The position numbers were made by a program, and so were the translations under genes. Shown piece after piece: positions 11,130 to 22,040 of a stretch of 64,000 bases of DNA. The DNA comes from Diadema setosum. Taxonomy: Eukaryota > Echinodermata > Echinoidea > Diadematoida > Diadematidae. The notes under the pieces are model-generated. The model was not told the origin of the DNA, did no database searches, and was given only the letters and a program-made list of their open reading frames with translations. The stretch's first letter is position 1. The number at the start of each line of letters is the position of its first letter. Location of the stretch: positions 6,244,715-6,308,714 of the forward strand of contig NC_092701.1 in the NCBI RefSeq assembly GCF_964275005.1, written 5' to 3'.

Positions 11130-12190
11130 AGACAGTTTATTGTCTAGCCATTTAATCTTAATCTTTTAGCATGGGGCAGCGCCCATCAATCTTTATTAGT
11201 TAGACTACTGTTATTACAGAAAACGGCACTTCGTGTTATTTGTGGCGTCCCGCCACGTTCCCATACAGATCCATTATTTACTAAATATAAGATTTTAAAA
11301 ATTAAAGATTTGTATATTTTCAACTTGGTCAGTTTATGTTTAATTTCAACGCAAATGCACTTCTCTGTATATACAATTAAATGTTTACACGGAACCAGTT
11401 TTTTCATAATTATCTCACTATGTAATCTAATGAGTTTCATTTACCCCTCCTGAGAACTTTATTTGCTCAGAATACATTTATATACACAGGCCCTAGATTC
11501 TGGAATTCATTAAGCTGCGAAATAGAAATTATCCATCTTCGTATTCTTTTAAGAGGAAGTTGAAATCCTTTCTGTTAAACCCTCTCTGATGTTTCGTTTT
11601 CATTAGCTAAGTCTCATAAACCATAGGGTTCATCATCCAACCAATGTATAATTAATCTTTAATCTCTGAATTCATTATAATGAAAAAGCCATCATAATCT
11701 TTGCACGGCTGTGTGCAGCCACCAGCTGTTTGAAGCACCTCTTCAATTCCCTCTTTCCTTTCCTTGATCAGCGTGTACGCATTCTCTTTTATCCTTCTTT
11801 CCTTCCATTTTTCCATCCATTCTGTCTAGTCGTGTCACGTTGCTGCGTGTCTCCTGTTTTGTTCCGTCTTGTCTTAAATTATATTTGTGTTAAGTATATG
11901 CAAATAAGTATTTAATTAGAGTTTCCTTGAGTGGTTCACAATCTACAAGCTTGCTTTTTAGTGGACCTCTCAATTTTTTTTTCAAGTGAAACATAACAGT
12001 GTATTACTTTTGCAAGTATGCATGCATGTATAAATATATATACATATAACTTTATTTGCATCATTTGATATCCTTTGCAAAGTTGAATGTATACGTTTGT
12101 GATATAATTCCTAATTTATGTGTTGTGTTCTGTTGGAAAAAAAAGAAGAATGAAAATAAATGAATTGAATTGAAATGGATTGGATTGAAT
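11130..12190 (+). mobile_element. Decayed LINE 3' end (C-terminal part of the RT protein plus 3' UTR and GAATT tail)
   Basis: Frame from about 11170 reads AWGSAHQSLLVRLLLLQKTA, then ALRVICGVPPRSHTDPLF and KYKILKIKDLYIFNLV. This is the characteristic region after the reverse transcriptase in CR1/L2/Jockey-like LINEs (WG...L..LQKRALR...HTDPLF..L.ILK..D.Y). Further on, in another frame, YTGPRFWNS corresponds to the conserved Y.GP..WN motif, so at least one frameshift has occurred, and stops interrupt the rest. The 3' UTR runs to AATGAATTGAATTGAAATGG at about 12155-12175. The 5' part is absent. Confidence 0.85.
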
Positions 12191-12202
12191 CTGTTTATTC
12201 AC

Positions 12203-12204
<2 letters not shown>

Positions 12205-12250
<46 letters not shown>
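12205..12250. repeat. (AT)n microsatellite
   Basis: Uninterrupted TA dinucleotides immediately downstream of the LINE tail. Confidence 0.95.
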
Positions 12251-12252
<2 letters not shown>

Positions 12253-12983
12253 TATTTAGTCAGTCAAATGTACTTATTCATCTCCTCTTTCATTCATTTA
12301 TTTGCGTATTTAAATTTCTTTCGCTTCAAGTTGAAACTTCATGTGGGCTTGCCACGTTGTGTTAATGGCGACGATTCATATATAGACCATGGACATTGAG
12401 CTATCGATCCTTACTGTTAATCCGATAGACAAATGTCCAGGTTCAGGTGCCTGGGGTGTCGGGGATCATTATTGAGATATCAATGGGAAAATATAGATGA
12501 TTTGCATAATTGTCTTGTAATGCACTACAAACATCGTGAAGATATTTCCTTGCCAGGTACTAAAATCTTCGTTGGAAGTCTTGTCAACAAAGAGATGGAA
12601 TAATTTCCTTTCTGCATTCGGGGAACCCACAAAAGTATAAGCAAGGATTGATGTCATATCAAGTTGCTCGTCTAAACGAGATGGCACAAAAGTACCCGCA
12701 AAATGTACCCGTCAAATGCCTTCGGAAGAAACAGTTCACGATTGATTACCAGTAGGACATATTTAGCTTCAGCGTTCTTCATGTTCTTCTCTGTGATTGA
12801 TCATAATATTGATGATGGTTTAAAAGCTGTCCTCTCCACCATATCCGGGACAGATGACAATTGACTTTAACTCACCACGGAAGTCTCTTTTGACAGAAGG
12901 GAGAAAACACGGCTCAATGTGTGATACTCTTTTGTGCTCTCTCATTTTCAATCATTACTGTGAATTTAGAAACATTGTTGAAC
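12251..12983. other. Upstream region of the GPCR gene
   Basis: AT-rich sequence without recognised repeat or exon. The GPCR frame stays open back to a GTG at 12921, but ATG at 12984 is the first methionine in it, so 12921-12983 is most likely 5' UTR or promoter. Confidence 0.5.
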
Positions 12984-13409
12984 ATGAGCAAAGAAGAGAA
13001 AGTCGCTTTTGAACTGGTGGCCTGTTTTGTGCACAATCGGAATAGTTCGGCACACCACGATGAAAGTTGGTCGTGGGAGGTCGATGAATCGGCTTTGACA
13101 GACGCTCGTGATGGCGATGATCGTGGTCGATCCGCAAGTCATATCTTTTTCGTCATCCTTTCCGCCTTCTTGACCATCGTCATCGTCACCGGCTTTGTCG
13201 GTAACATTCTCATACTGGTCATCGTCTCGGCGTTGAGGAAACAGCGGACGATCTCGAGTTGCTACGTGGCAAGTCTGGCCTTCGCTGACGTCGTATTCCT
13301 GTCGACCTGCGGATCGCTGCACATTGCATCCGTGATCGTACCTGCCCTATGCCTCGATCAATTTCCATTTCCATGGAAAGTGTTTCGAGCGTTTAGATAT
13401 CTGCATTTG
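12984..13409 (+). CDS. GPCR exon 1 (N-terminus, TM1, TM2, start of TM3)
   Basis: 142 codons from ATG to the donor CATTTG|GTAGGT, phase 0. The first in-frame ATG is chosen as start. Confidence 0.88.
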
Positions 13410-16335
13410 GTAGGTTCTGATTACAATCATCGCTATTCTTGTCGAGTATGGCTGCTATATCAGTAAATCAGTATCGAAATAAAGATAGTAATAACAATCA
13501 TATATTGTTAATAAGAATGAAAGCATGATTAATATCATACCCATTTGTTGTCCTTTCCATAACTGTACCTTTCTGATATTAGATATCAATTTTCTTCAAT
13601 AATTCTTTCAATACTTTCAACACTTGCCATTTAGATGGATGTCTCTGTGATAACATGGTCTTCGTCACTTCTGTTACATTCATTTGTGAAAACTCTCTAT
13701 GATCATCTTATCTGAATCAGACGCAAAGGGAAAATGCTATAAGAGAATCGATGATTTTGCCTGTTGTCTGTAAGCGTGATCGATCTATAGGTAGCACTTG
13801 ATACTGACTGATGTAGTGGGAATATATAACATAGAAGGAAAAACAGTTTATATCTGATACTTCAAACTGGTAGTACATCTGCAATATGAATTTTCATCGA
13901 TTATCATCGGTTTTCTTACTTTTTAAACAGTTTTATTCACCTCCCCCTCCCTCACAAGCACACAAACATGCAGTCTGTTAATTACTGAATATAAGATCCA
14001 ATTTTCGTTTGTGTTTTTTTTTTCGTAATATAATCTTTCCTCTGTCAAAGGCATGCCCCCCCCCCAAGAATTATGAAAGCTTATTGGAGGTTTCCCCTCC
14101 ACGTATACTTAGCTGCAATGGCAAATATCTGCACCCTGGATATCCAATTCATAAGAAACCTTCTGAACCCAGCTTTTAGCATAGTGATCTCTATCAAAGT
14201 TGGTTGCGATCAAATTGCCACACACGCACACAAAGTTTCGGAACTTGCGGATTTCGTTATGATAAATACATGAACCCCCTCCTCCTTTGCACTGACTTAG
14301 TGCGAGATCTGTAATAACACTTGTCACGAAGTCAAATTCAAATTCAACGGAACAATGGAATATGTGACTGCGACTGAGATAACGTTTTTGTCAAAAGTTT
14401 TGGAGCCCCAGTTTTGCATACTCTTCATTAGTTTTTCACAATGTACTATTACAGCAATAATCAAAAGCAGTAACAAAATGATTATTTCCTTTGCAACTGA
14501 TCGACAAATTGCCCTACATTGACGTAAATAAGCGCTGAATTGATCAGTGTTTTTAGTAGTAGCCTTGATAAAAAAAGAAAAAATAATGGGCGTACATACT
14601 CGAGCAGGATTCGAACCTACGACCTCCTGATCTCCGGACAGGTGTCATCTCCACTAGACCATCGAGCTTTCGCCCGACAGCAAGTGTTTGGCAGCGGGTA
14701 TTGCATAATACTGTGTAAAACACTAATCAATTCAGTGCTTATTTACGTCGATGTAGGGCAATTTGTCAATCAGTTGCAATGAAAACATCTCGACGGAAGA
14801 ATTTCATGAATTTGAAAAATATTCCGTAGCTAAATAATGTATTCCGAAGAAGTATCAGTTTTTGTCATCGATATCATTGCATTGCCATCCCGTTTCCCGA
14901 TCAAACATCGATGCCTCCCCTTCTTTTGTCTTGGAACAGGTTTCAAAGGGTGTGACATGTGGAATGTTGGTGGCTTTAACTATCGATCGATACTTGGCAA
15001 TCGTTCATCCGCTGACGTCGAGGAGCTATCGGAGAAAACGAAACGCCATCATTACAAGCGTCACAATATGGGCAGGTAATACGCAGTCTAACATTGCGTT
15101 CACTGTAGTAAAAATGGACAAGGTTATCAATACAAGATCCAAGGTCCACCGACCATCCCCCTCCCCCCCCCCCCCCCCCCCATCCTCAGGTGCCTACTTT
15201 TCTAAAGCATGATATTTACCTCACTTCTCAGATTTGGCTCAGTCGGTAGCACCTCTGCTTCCAGATCCAAAGGACCCGGGCTCGATTCCCGAGTATATCT
15301 GAGTATCCCCTCTAGTAAGGGGCTAAACACTCTGTCCCTCGGACAGGACATAAAATGGAGATTCCCTGTGAGATGAGAGAGTCACACTCATAACATGATA
15401 TCATTCTGTTCCATTCATTAATCGCAAGAGCAGGTTGCACTTAAGCCGATAAAGTGGTCCTTCCTCATATCCAACTGGACCCCATGGAAGACCAGCAAGT
15501 GCAGCTGATGGGTTATCTATTCATCTTCTCGGATAGAAATAAAAAAAACTAATAAACTAACAGACAAACACTGGCATTGCCTGGCGTAAATGGGTTTCTG
15601 CCAGTGCAGCATATAATTTTGGCCAGAGCGCTCTGAGAGATCAGAAGTTTTCAAGTAAACATTTGCACTAGCCTGACTAAAAGTTACGCGTCTTTCTAAA
15701 ACATATGTATTTATGTTCCTCTTTTTGCCTTTGAAATATTCACAGGTTCAATTGCTTTCGCCAGTGTCATCTTCAGCTTCGAGGGATATTTTAAGCCGGT
15801 AATCCTTTATGCCGTCATCGTGTTTACCGAGTACCTCCTCCCCCTCCTTGTCATCGCAGGCTGTGATACGGTCATCGTTTGCACGATATGGCGATCGCCA
15901 CTCAAGTTAGCGACCATCAGTGGATCAGTTCATCATCGCGGCCAGCAAAACCAAAGAATGGGGCTCCTACGAATGGTCATCACCACCGTCCTCGTCTTCG
16001 CCTTCTGTGCCGGCGTCCACCACGCCATCGAAATGTACCTGGAAGCCGTGGGCGAGGTGTCTTCGTGCCAGGGCCTACTCCTTGACCTGACCTCGAACAT
16101 GTTGCTCTTCGTGAACAGCGCCCTCAACCCTTTCATCTACGGCGCCACCAACGCGGCTTATGCCAACAAGCTGAAGGCCTACCTGCAGATCTGCCGTTTT
16201 CCGTCTCTTTGCACGAAGATCCGGGCTATTCTGGCATACCGTCGAGTGTCGTTGGTGACGTCACCAGAGCCAGACACGAGATCAATAGAACTCTCGAGCA
16301 TTGATGTTTTGAAATACATCGAACCAGGCAAATGA
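12984..16335 (+). CDS. Class A (rhodopsin-family) G protein-coupled receptor, three exons, 383 residues
   Basis: Seven-transmembrane receptor of the plasma membrane; ligand unknown. The N-terminus (53 residues) is acidic with an N-S-S glycosylation site at N20. TM1 carries GNILI (N1.50 = N74), TM2 LAFAD (D2.50 = D102), TM3 ends in DRYLAIVHPL (R3.50 = R159), TM4 has W186, TM5 P220, TM7 NSALNPFIY, then helix 8 with cysteines (QICRF...LC). DRYLAIVHP and NPFIY are like peptide receptors (galanin, allatostatin or somatostatin type). Unusual: no cysteine at 3.25 and none in a very short ECL2, TM6 reads FAFCAGV instead of FxxCWxP, and 5.58 is Asp. Exons 12984-13409, 14940-15075 and 15746-16335 join in phases 0 and 1 with consensus sites. 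Echinoderms have large lineage-specific class A expansions, into which this would fit. Confidence 0.92.
14491..14779. mobile_element. Palindromic MITE with a tRNA-like core, in GPCR intron 1
   Basis: The 63-bp ends beginning TTGCAACTGAT(C/T)GACAAATTG are inverted copies with only a few differences. Between them lies a minus-strand tRNA-like segment (14598-14668). A diverged relative is at about 21310-21550. No coding capacity. Confidence 0.8.
14598..14668 (-). other. tRNA-like sequence inside a MITE
   Basis: Read on the minus strand it begins GCTCGATGGTCTAGTGG (A-box-like) and ends GTAGGTTCGAATCCTGCTCG (T arm with a good B box). The middle can form an anticodon arm with the 7-nt loop CCGGAGA (GGA, serine-like). 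The variable arm is too short for tRNA-Ser and the acceptor stem is imperfect, so this is a tRNA-derived module rather than a functional tRNA gene. Confidence 0.6.
14940..15075 (+). CDS. GPCR exon 2 (TM3 DRY region to TM4)
   Basis: Acceptor CTTGGAACAG|GTTTCAAAG, donor GGGCAG|GTAATA. 136 bp give 45 codons plus one base and contain TIDRYLAIVHPLTSRSYRR and SVTIWAG. Confidence 0.93.
15229..15560 (+). mobile_element. tRNA-derived SINE in GPCR intron 2
   Basis: Head TTTGGCTCAGTCGGTAGCAC (A box) and GGGCTCGATTCCCGAG (B box) in tRNA spacing, a body with 'ctgtccctcggacaggac', and a tail ATAGAAATAAAAAAAACTAA. Same orientation as the receptor gene. Confidence 0.8.
15746..16335 (+). CDS. GPCR exon 3 (TM4 end to C-terminus)
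   Basis: Acceptor TATTCACAG|GTTCAATTG; the split GGT glycine is restored and the frame runs to TGA at 16333-16335. Contains TM5, TM6, TM7 with NPFIYG and a 55-residue cytoplasmic tail with a TSPEPDT motif that could be phosphorylated. Confidence 0.93.
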
Positions 16336-16607
16336 TGTGTTCCTGTAGGCAATGGTTCGGTGTCCTAATAATTGTTTTGTCGCTAAATTCCGTCCAGGGC
16401 GTAGGAAAAGACTGCTGTAAATTAAAAGCATCACAAGGTGACGATCTTGTCTGACTATCTTCTATACGTTCATGATTGTTTATGCAATGGGACGCATGTT
16501 TGTGAACTAGTTACGACATGAGAAAATGATCTACTCTCCTCCGACACATATCCCTTATCATGTCAGGAGACGGGGATATTATGATTGCGATCGTCTCCAA
16601 CCATGAC

Positions 16608-16976
16608 TCAGGGATGGTATAGTTTTGGTTGGGATCGGGATTCAGCAACTAACTTTTTTTACGAGATAATAAACAACCACGTATGAAATATCAAAGAGCG
16701 TGAAATTCTAAGAGAAATTCAAAATTGAAATGACCGAGATATCCAAAAACAAAATAAAACAATATAATCCTAACAGAAGGCGGATCAAACATTTACTGTA
16801 GGATCGCTCTAATTGGGAATTTCAATTATTTAAACCCAATTTTCATAAAGCAAACTTTGAATTCCTCTGAGAATAATATGCTATTTTATATTTCATAACA
16901 TCTTTTTCATTAAGTTACAATAAAAATGGAAACTTGGAGCCCCATTTCGACAAAAACTACATACATCCCTATAAAG
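16608..16976. mobile_element. AGGGATGGTAC palindromic MITE, copy 2 (diverged)
   Basis: Starts AGGGATGGTATAGTTTTGG and ends ACATACATCCCTATAAAGG; the middle 'gagatatccaaaaacaaaat' and 'tttgaattcctctgagaat' match the family. Confidence 0.75.
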
Positions 16977-17332
16977 GACCTTATACTTTCATTGCTGAAA
17001 GACATCGCAGGCATATCTTGTGCGTTCCGTCTAGAAAGGCTTATTTCAATACATATCCACTCTGTCATCCATTATGATGTCCATACAATGTAAACTTGCC
17101 TCTTACACTTTAGTAATCGAATATAAACAGAACCTTTCTAATGGTCTAATATGGTCTAATAACATGTGCATATATAATAATATATAACATGGTATGTTTT
17201 GTAGCAGACATATATCTACATTGTAAATTCTGTTTTTACTCGCTAAGGAAACCTGATCATGCAAAATCCTCAAACACGGAGAAAGATAATAGGCAGATTA
17301 GCAAATGCCTTGATGTAGCATTTGGAATCACA

Positions 17333-17593
17333 GGCCCGAATTCACGAAGGTGGTACTTATTGAAACCATGGTTTAAACCATGGACAAAGACCGTAGTTTT
17401 TATGGGGCGTCAAGTGTCGCACAGCCTATTTCGACACGAAATGGTCATTTCGTCGACGAATTGGCTGATTTCGTAACGAAATGGGCCATACGACACTTGG
17501 CGCCCCATAAAAAAACAAAAACAAAGAAAACTATGGTCTTTGTCCATGGTTTAAACCATGGTTTCGACTGTACCACCTTCGTGAATTCGGGCC
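17333..17593. mobile_element. GGCCCGAATTCACGAAGGTG palindromic MITE, copy 1
   Basis: Terminal inverted repeats GGCCCGAATTCACGAAGGTG / CACCTTCGTGAATTCGGGCC continue into AACCATGGTTTAAACCATGG. The core carries short palindromes of the type ATTTCGTNACGAAAT. Two longer copies are at 20128-20454 and 47854-48181. GGCCC-type ends and TTA at the third copy's flanks fit PIF/Harbinger (tentative). Confidence 0.88.
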
Positions 17594-17820
17594 ATAGTGT
17601 GTCAGTATCACGACAGTACGATGGCAGATGTAAACACACACTCATACACATACCATAGAACACAAACACACACTCTATAGTATTACGTCACCCTCACACC
17701 CCAAAAACAAAATAAAAACAAAAACAAAAACATAAAAAGAAAAGAAGCGGGCTGGTCTAGCATTCAATCAGAACACAATGCTTTTGCTGTAATAATCTTT
17801 CCTTATATGTCACTGCCAGT

Positions 17821-18210
17821 TTAAAGGGATGGTACAGAATTGGTAGAGATGAGAATTGGGGTTTTAACTTTTTGCGAGATACCAAGAAAACACTTATGAA
17901 ATAGTACAGAACATACCATCTTAAGAGGAATTCAAAGTTTTTTTATGAAAATCGGGTTTGGTATGACTGAAACATTCAAAAACAAAGTAAAACAAAGCGA
18001 TCTTAATAACAGGTGGATCCCACATTTTATTAGAACCGCTCTGTTTTGGATATCTCAGCCATTTCAAAACCAATTTTCATCAATTAATTGTTGAATTTCT
18101 CATGGAATTACATGCTCTTTCATATTTCATAAAAGATTTCTCATTATCTCACCGAAAAAATGTTAGAAATCTGAATTTAGGTCTCAACCAAAACTATACG
18201 ATCCCTTTAA
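17821..18210. mobile_element. TTAA-flanked AGGGATGGTAC palindromic MITE, copy 3 (most complete)
   Basis: Runs from TTAAAGGGATGGTACAG to ACGATCCCTTTAA. This copy shows the uninterrupted middle 'tttcatcaattaattgttg' and serves as the reference for the split copy at 9613-10682. Confidence 0.85.
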
Positions 18211-18344
18211 GACTCGCCCAATAATGTAACCAATAATAATGTGGGTCACCCCTACATTCACGTTTTAAATGAAAATCTTGAATGAATAAAATGCTCTGTA
18301 TCACATGCAAGAGAGTATTGTTCCTAAATGTGTCGTTTTATTGT

Positions 18345-18373
18345 TTGTTTGTTTGTTTGTTTGTTTTTTGTTC

Positions 18374-18413
<40 letters not shown>

Positions 18414-18430
18414 GGGGGGGGGGGGGGGGA
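18345..18430. repeat. (TTTG)n, (TG)n and G-run
   Basis: TTTG repeats, then about 36 bp of perfect TG repeat, then a run of about 16 G at 18414-18429. Slippage-prone, assembly-uncertain. Confidence 0.9.
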
Positions 18431-18579
18431 AGTGAGGACAGGCACTCGTTACGATATTTCCGATGTTTCTTAACCTATATTTTCGTTCAATTTGCACTGA
18501 CAAACGGAACAAATACACGTACCACAATCCACATTGAATCCTACTGTGAGCAAGGTGCATTGACTTCGGTGTTTCCTAG

Positions 18580-19558
18580 TGGGGCAGATATGTGAAAAAG
18601 ATGCTCACATCCGGCGGAAAGTATGAAATTTTGCATATAGGGGTATTTTGAGGCACTGATTTCAAAAATTGCCGGATCCAAGAGATCTGACCACGGGGTC
18701 GGCCGCCATTTTGAATTCCAATATGGCCGCCGTCAAAGATCCCTATCTTCAGTTCTGAATGACATCAGACATTGGAAATTGACATATGTTATTATAAAAG
18801 CATGGTGATATGATGACTTCAATAACAGACTTATTTGATATGTCTGACAAGCTGCACGGCAGCCAATTTGAATTTTTATGCATATTTGCCATTTTGGAGT
18901 GTTGAAAATCTCTATCTCGGGTTTGTAAATTAGGCTACCTGATTGTAACTGTTAGTAACTGATAGAGTGCGCGCTGATGTATTTACAATGTGACGTCAGT
19001 GAAAGGTGCATTATGCTTCCTTTTTGCTGCACTTTTTGACATGCCCGTGAATGTTAGTCGTGATGTTTGTCTTCGTAGCCACATTGGAATTCAAAATAGC
19101 AGGCATTGCGTTTGTCAGACACATCACATCAGTTAATATTTTAACTCAGTATGTTAAAATACTAGTTTACACCTAGTTTCAGGGTCACTCACCACTTAGA
19201 AATCGAAATAGGAATTTTGAACATTTCGTCGAGGCGGCCATATTGGAATTCAAAATGGCGGCCATTCGATGTTTGTCAGACACTCCGAATCAATCTGTCA
19301 TCAAATTCAATGTGTCAAAACGCTCATGTGTAACAAATTTTGGTGCCACAGGTCATTCAGAACTGAAGATAGGGATCTTTGAATTTGTTTTGTGATGGCA
19401 GCCATATTAGAATTCAAAATGGCGGCCGACCCCGTGGTCAGATCTCTTGGATCCGGCAATATTTGAAATCAGCGCCCCAAAATACCCCTATATGCAAAAT
19501 TTCATACTTTCCGCCGGATGTGAGCATTTCGACCAATTTTTGTTACATATCTGCCCTA
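18580..19558. mobile_element. About 980-bp foldback element with long terminal inverted repeats
   Basis: The first 160 bp or so (GGGGCAGATATGTGA..., ACATCCGGCGGAAAGTATGA, GATCCAAGAGATCTGACCAC, ending GATCCCTATCTTCAGTTCTG) reappear inverted at 19350-19558. Inside are four copies of a roughly 30-bp near-palindrome of the form GGCGGCCATATTGGAATTC + AAAATGGCGGCC. No ORF. Confidence 0.9.
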
Positions 19559-19662
19559 GAGCCCTTTCAGGGACTCTGATGTTTCCAATCTAGCAGCGCC
19601 CTCTTACGGTCATGAGAGATAGGGTGACAGTAGACCATGTTGGTTTAGTCTCGGCCTTTATG

Positions 19663-19965
19663 CAGAGACTCTAACTCTCCCGTTTTCGACGGGAGATCTC
19701 CCGCCGAAAGCCCATTCTTGCAAAATCTCCCGTTCTCCCGCTTGAGATTTGATTTCTCCCGCCCTGGCTCTGTGTCTCCCGGTGGAAAGGATTTCTTACT
19801 TATTGCTTTCGTATGTTGAAAAAATAAGCCTTAGATAGCACCAGAGAACATCTAGAACCCTAGGAACTTCGCGGTTCGCATACATCAACTTGGAGTCTCC
19901 CGTTTGCTAGGGGTTTCGGACGGGAGAATCTCCAGATCAGAAGGTGCTTGGGGTTGGAGCCTCTG
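19663..19965. mobile_element. hAT-like MITE, CAGAGACTC...GAGCCTCTG
   Basis: Ends CAGAGACTCTAACTC and GGTTGGAGCCTCTG are inverted; TTTATG flanks both sides. The interior repeats 'tctcccg(tt/cc)' several times in both directions. CAGAG ends and a 6-8-bp flanking repeat suggest the hAT superfamily (inference). Confidence 0.6.
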
Positions 19966-20127
19966 TTTATGCAGTAGATTAAAGGCATAAAATGGCCACC
20001 ATTTTTCAGATCAGTCCATTTAAATTGATTTTTCCCTTATAGGGCAAGTCCAAGATAAGGTCCCCTCAGAAGGCAAAATCTCATCTTTGCTCAATATTGA
20101 CATATTTGGTATCATTTTGAAGCTTAT

Positions 20128-20454
20128 GGCCCGAATTCACGAAGGTGGTACAAATGAAACCATGGTTTAAACCATGGACAAAAACCATGGAATGCCAAGT
20201 GTCGCATGCCGATATTTCGCTACGAAATCAGTCATTTCTTCGATGAAATGATTATTTTGTAAAGAAATGACAACATTTTGTAACTAAATGAACATTTCGT
20301 CCACGAAATGATAATTTCGTTAACGAAACAGTCATTTTGTTGACGAAATGACCAATTTCGTAACGAAATATTCTGTTTGACACTTGGCGCTCCATGGTTT
20401 TTGTCCATGGTTTAGACCATGGTTTTGTTTGTACCACCTTCGTGAATTCGGGCC
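20128..20454. mobile_element. GGCCCGAATTCACGAAGGTG palindromic MITE, copy 2, nested
   Basis: Full-length copy with inverted ends and a core made of AAATGATNATTTCGT-type palindromes, inserted in the left part of the 2.4-kb element. Confidence 0.88.
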
Positions 20455-21118
20455 TATGAGTTGAAGTTTTGATTTCCATGGAGGAAAAAATGATATTATG
20501 TAAATTTATGCAAATTTCAAGGGCTTCATTTGCATAAATGTAAAACACAGTGTTACGTATGGGACATACAAAAATTCATATTTATTCAAAGGAAAGCAAA
20601 TGATATTTGATTGATATGTGGACATAAGAAGTTCATCAAATAGTTTAACTTTGTATGAAAATTTAGGGATTATGCAAATGATTATGCAAATTAGCTCGTG
20701 TCCTATCATGAGATGTCCCATACGTAACAAAATGAGGTCATTTTTTTAGTTTTTTTCTGAAATTGCTAAGGTTATTTGAATGCCCTTTTGGAAAGTTCTA
20801 ATTTATTGTTTAGAGAAATTAAATACCATAGAAAAAAGAAAAAACAGCAAAAGAATTATTTTTTATTAGGCATTGAAATAATGTTACGTATGGGACAAAT
20901 GCGTTATGTATGGGACATCCTCATAATATTGCATGTGAATGCATGTAGCTAGCTGGGAAGGTCTCTCAGTACACAAATGGTCAATCATCCTGAAGAAAGC
21001 ATCCCAACATTGTAGCTACTTTTTGAGTTATAGACACTTGAAACAATACATGTACTTGACTGAACAATTTTCAGAAAGGGGGAGGGGAAGATGGCAAAAT
21101 ACACAATGAAAATCAGCA

Positions 21119-21290
21119 TTAAAGGGACGGTATAGTTTTTGTAGAAATAGGGATTCAGTTTCAACATTTTATGATATGACTGGAAACCAATAATATGAAT
21201 TACTAAAGAGCATACAATTCCAAGACTAGAGGAATTCAAAGTTAATTTGATGGAGATCCAATTTGAAACGGTTGTGATATAAAAAAAAAA
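21119..21290. mobile_element. AGGGATGGTAC MITE, left-half copy
   Basis: TTAAAGGGACGGTATAG and 'gaggaattcaaagttaattt' match the left half of the family; the right half is missing. Confidence 0.65.
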
Positions 21291-21309
21291 TAAATAAAAG
21301 TTTGTTTTT

Positions 21310-21550
21310 TTTTTTAATTGCAAGTGATACACAAATTGTCCTTATTCAGTTTTCAATAGTAGCCACAACAAAATTCATGGGTATACATACTGAGGTGTGA
21401 CTCAAATCAATGACCTGACTGCTAGACAGACATCATACATCTACTCGATTACTGGAATTCCACGCAGCAGGTATTGCTTATCTATTAAAATTAATATTTC
21501 TTGTGTCAAGTCATTTTTTATTGAAACTAAATGGCAAACTGCCCTTCATC
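21310..21550. mobile_element. Diverged relative of the tRNA-cored MITE
   Basis: Collinear with 14491-14779: 'caaattgtccttattcag', 'tatacatactgaggtgtgac', 'tgacctgactgctagacaga' correspond to the left arm, the T-arm side and the anticodon side of that copy. The B box is mutated (GACTCAAATC, plus-strand sense). Confidence 0.55.
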
Positions 21551-21599
21551 AATGGAAGTAAACACTTTAAACTATTCAATTTTTTAGTGGTAACTATCC

Positions 21600-22040
21600 T
21601 AATAGAAATAGGGCATACCTGTACATACTCAGGTTGGTCATAAAAAATATAGAATATGATTGAATATGATTATGATGGTATATATTTGGGGGATATTGTT
21701 CCCTTGACAATCTGGATCAGTATTTGAGTAATTTCAACTGATTCCACCTCATGCAAAAATTTGTTTATGGGTATTTTGCAAAATTATTTTGCAAAATACC
21801 CATGAACATGGTTCTCCACACACTAAACGAATGGGGTACAAAGGGCATGCATACTCAGGTTGGTCATAAAAATATAAAAATATGATTGAATATGACTATG
21901 ATGGTGAATATTTGGGGAATATTGTTTCCTTGACAATCTGGATCAGTATTTGAGAGTTTCAACTGATTTTACTTCAATAATTATGCAAAATACCCATAAA
22001 CATGGTTCTCCACACACTAAATGAATGGGGGACAAATTGT
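21600..22040 (+). repeat. Tandem duplication of about 230 bp inside the 2.4-kb element
   Basis: The block from 'gcatacctgtacatactcag' to 'acactaaacgaatggggtac' (about 21613-21840) is repeated from 'gcatgcatactcaggttggt' to 'acactaaatgaatgggggac' (about 21845-22033), with small indels. Confidence 0.8.

Noticed and set aside
12921-12983. Upstream extension of the GPCR from GTG
   Set aside because: No ATG in this part; ATG 12984 is the first methionine.
14598-14668. Functional tRNA gene
   Set aside because: Imperfect acceptor stem, wrong variable arm for the anticodon, and location inside a palindromic MITE with a second diverged copy.
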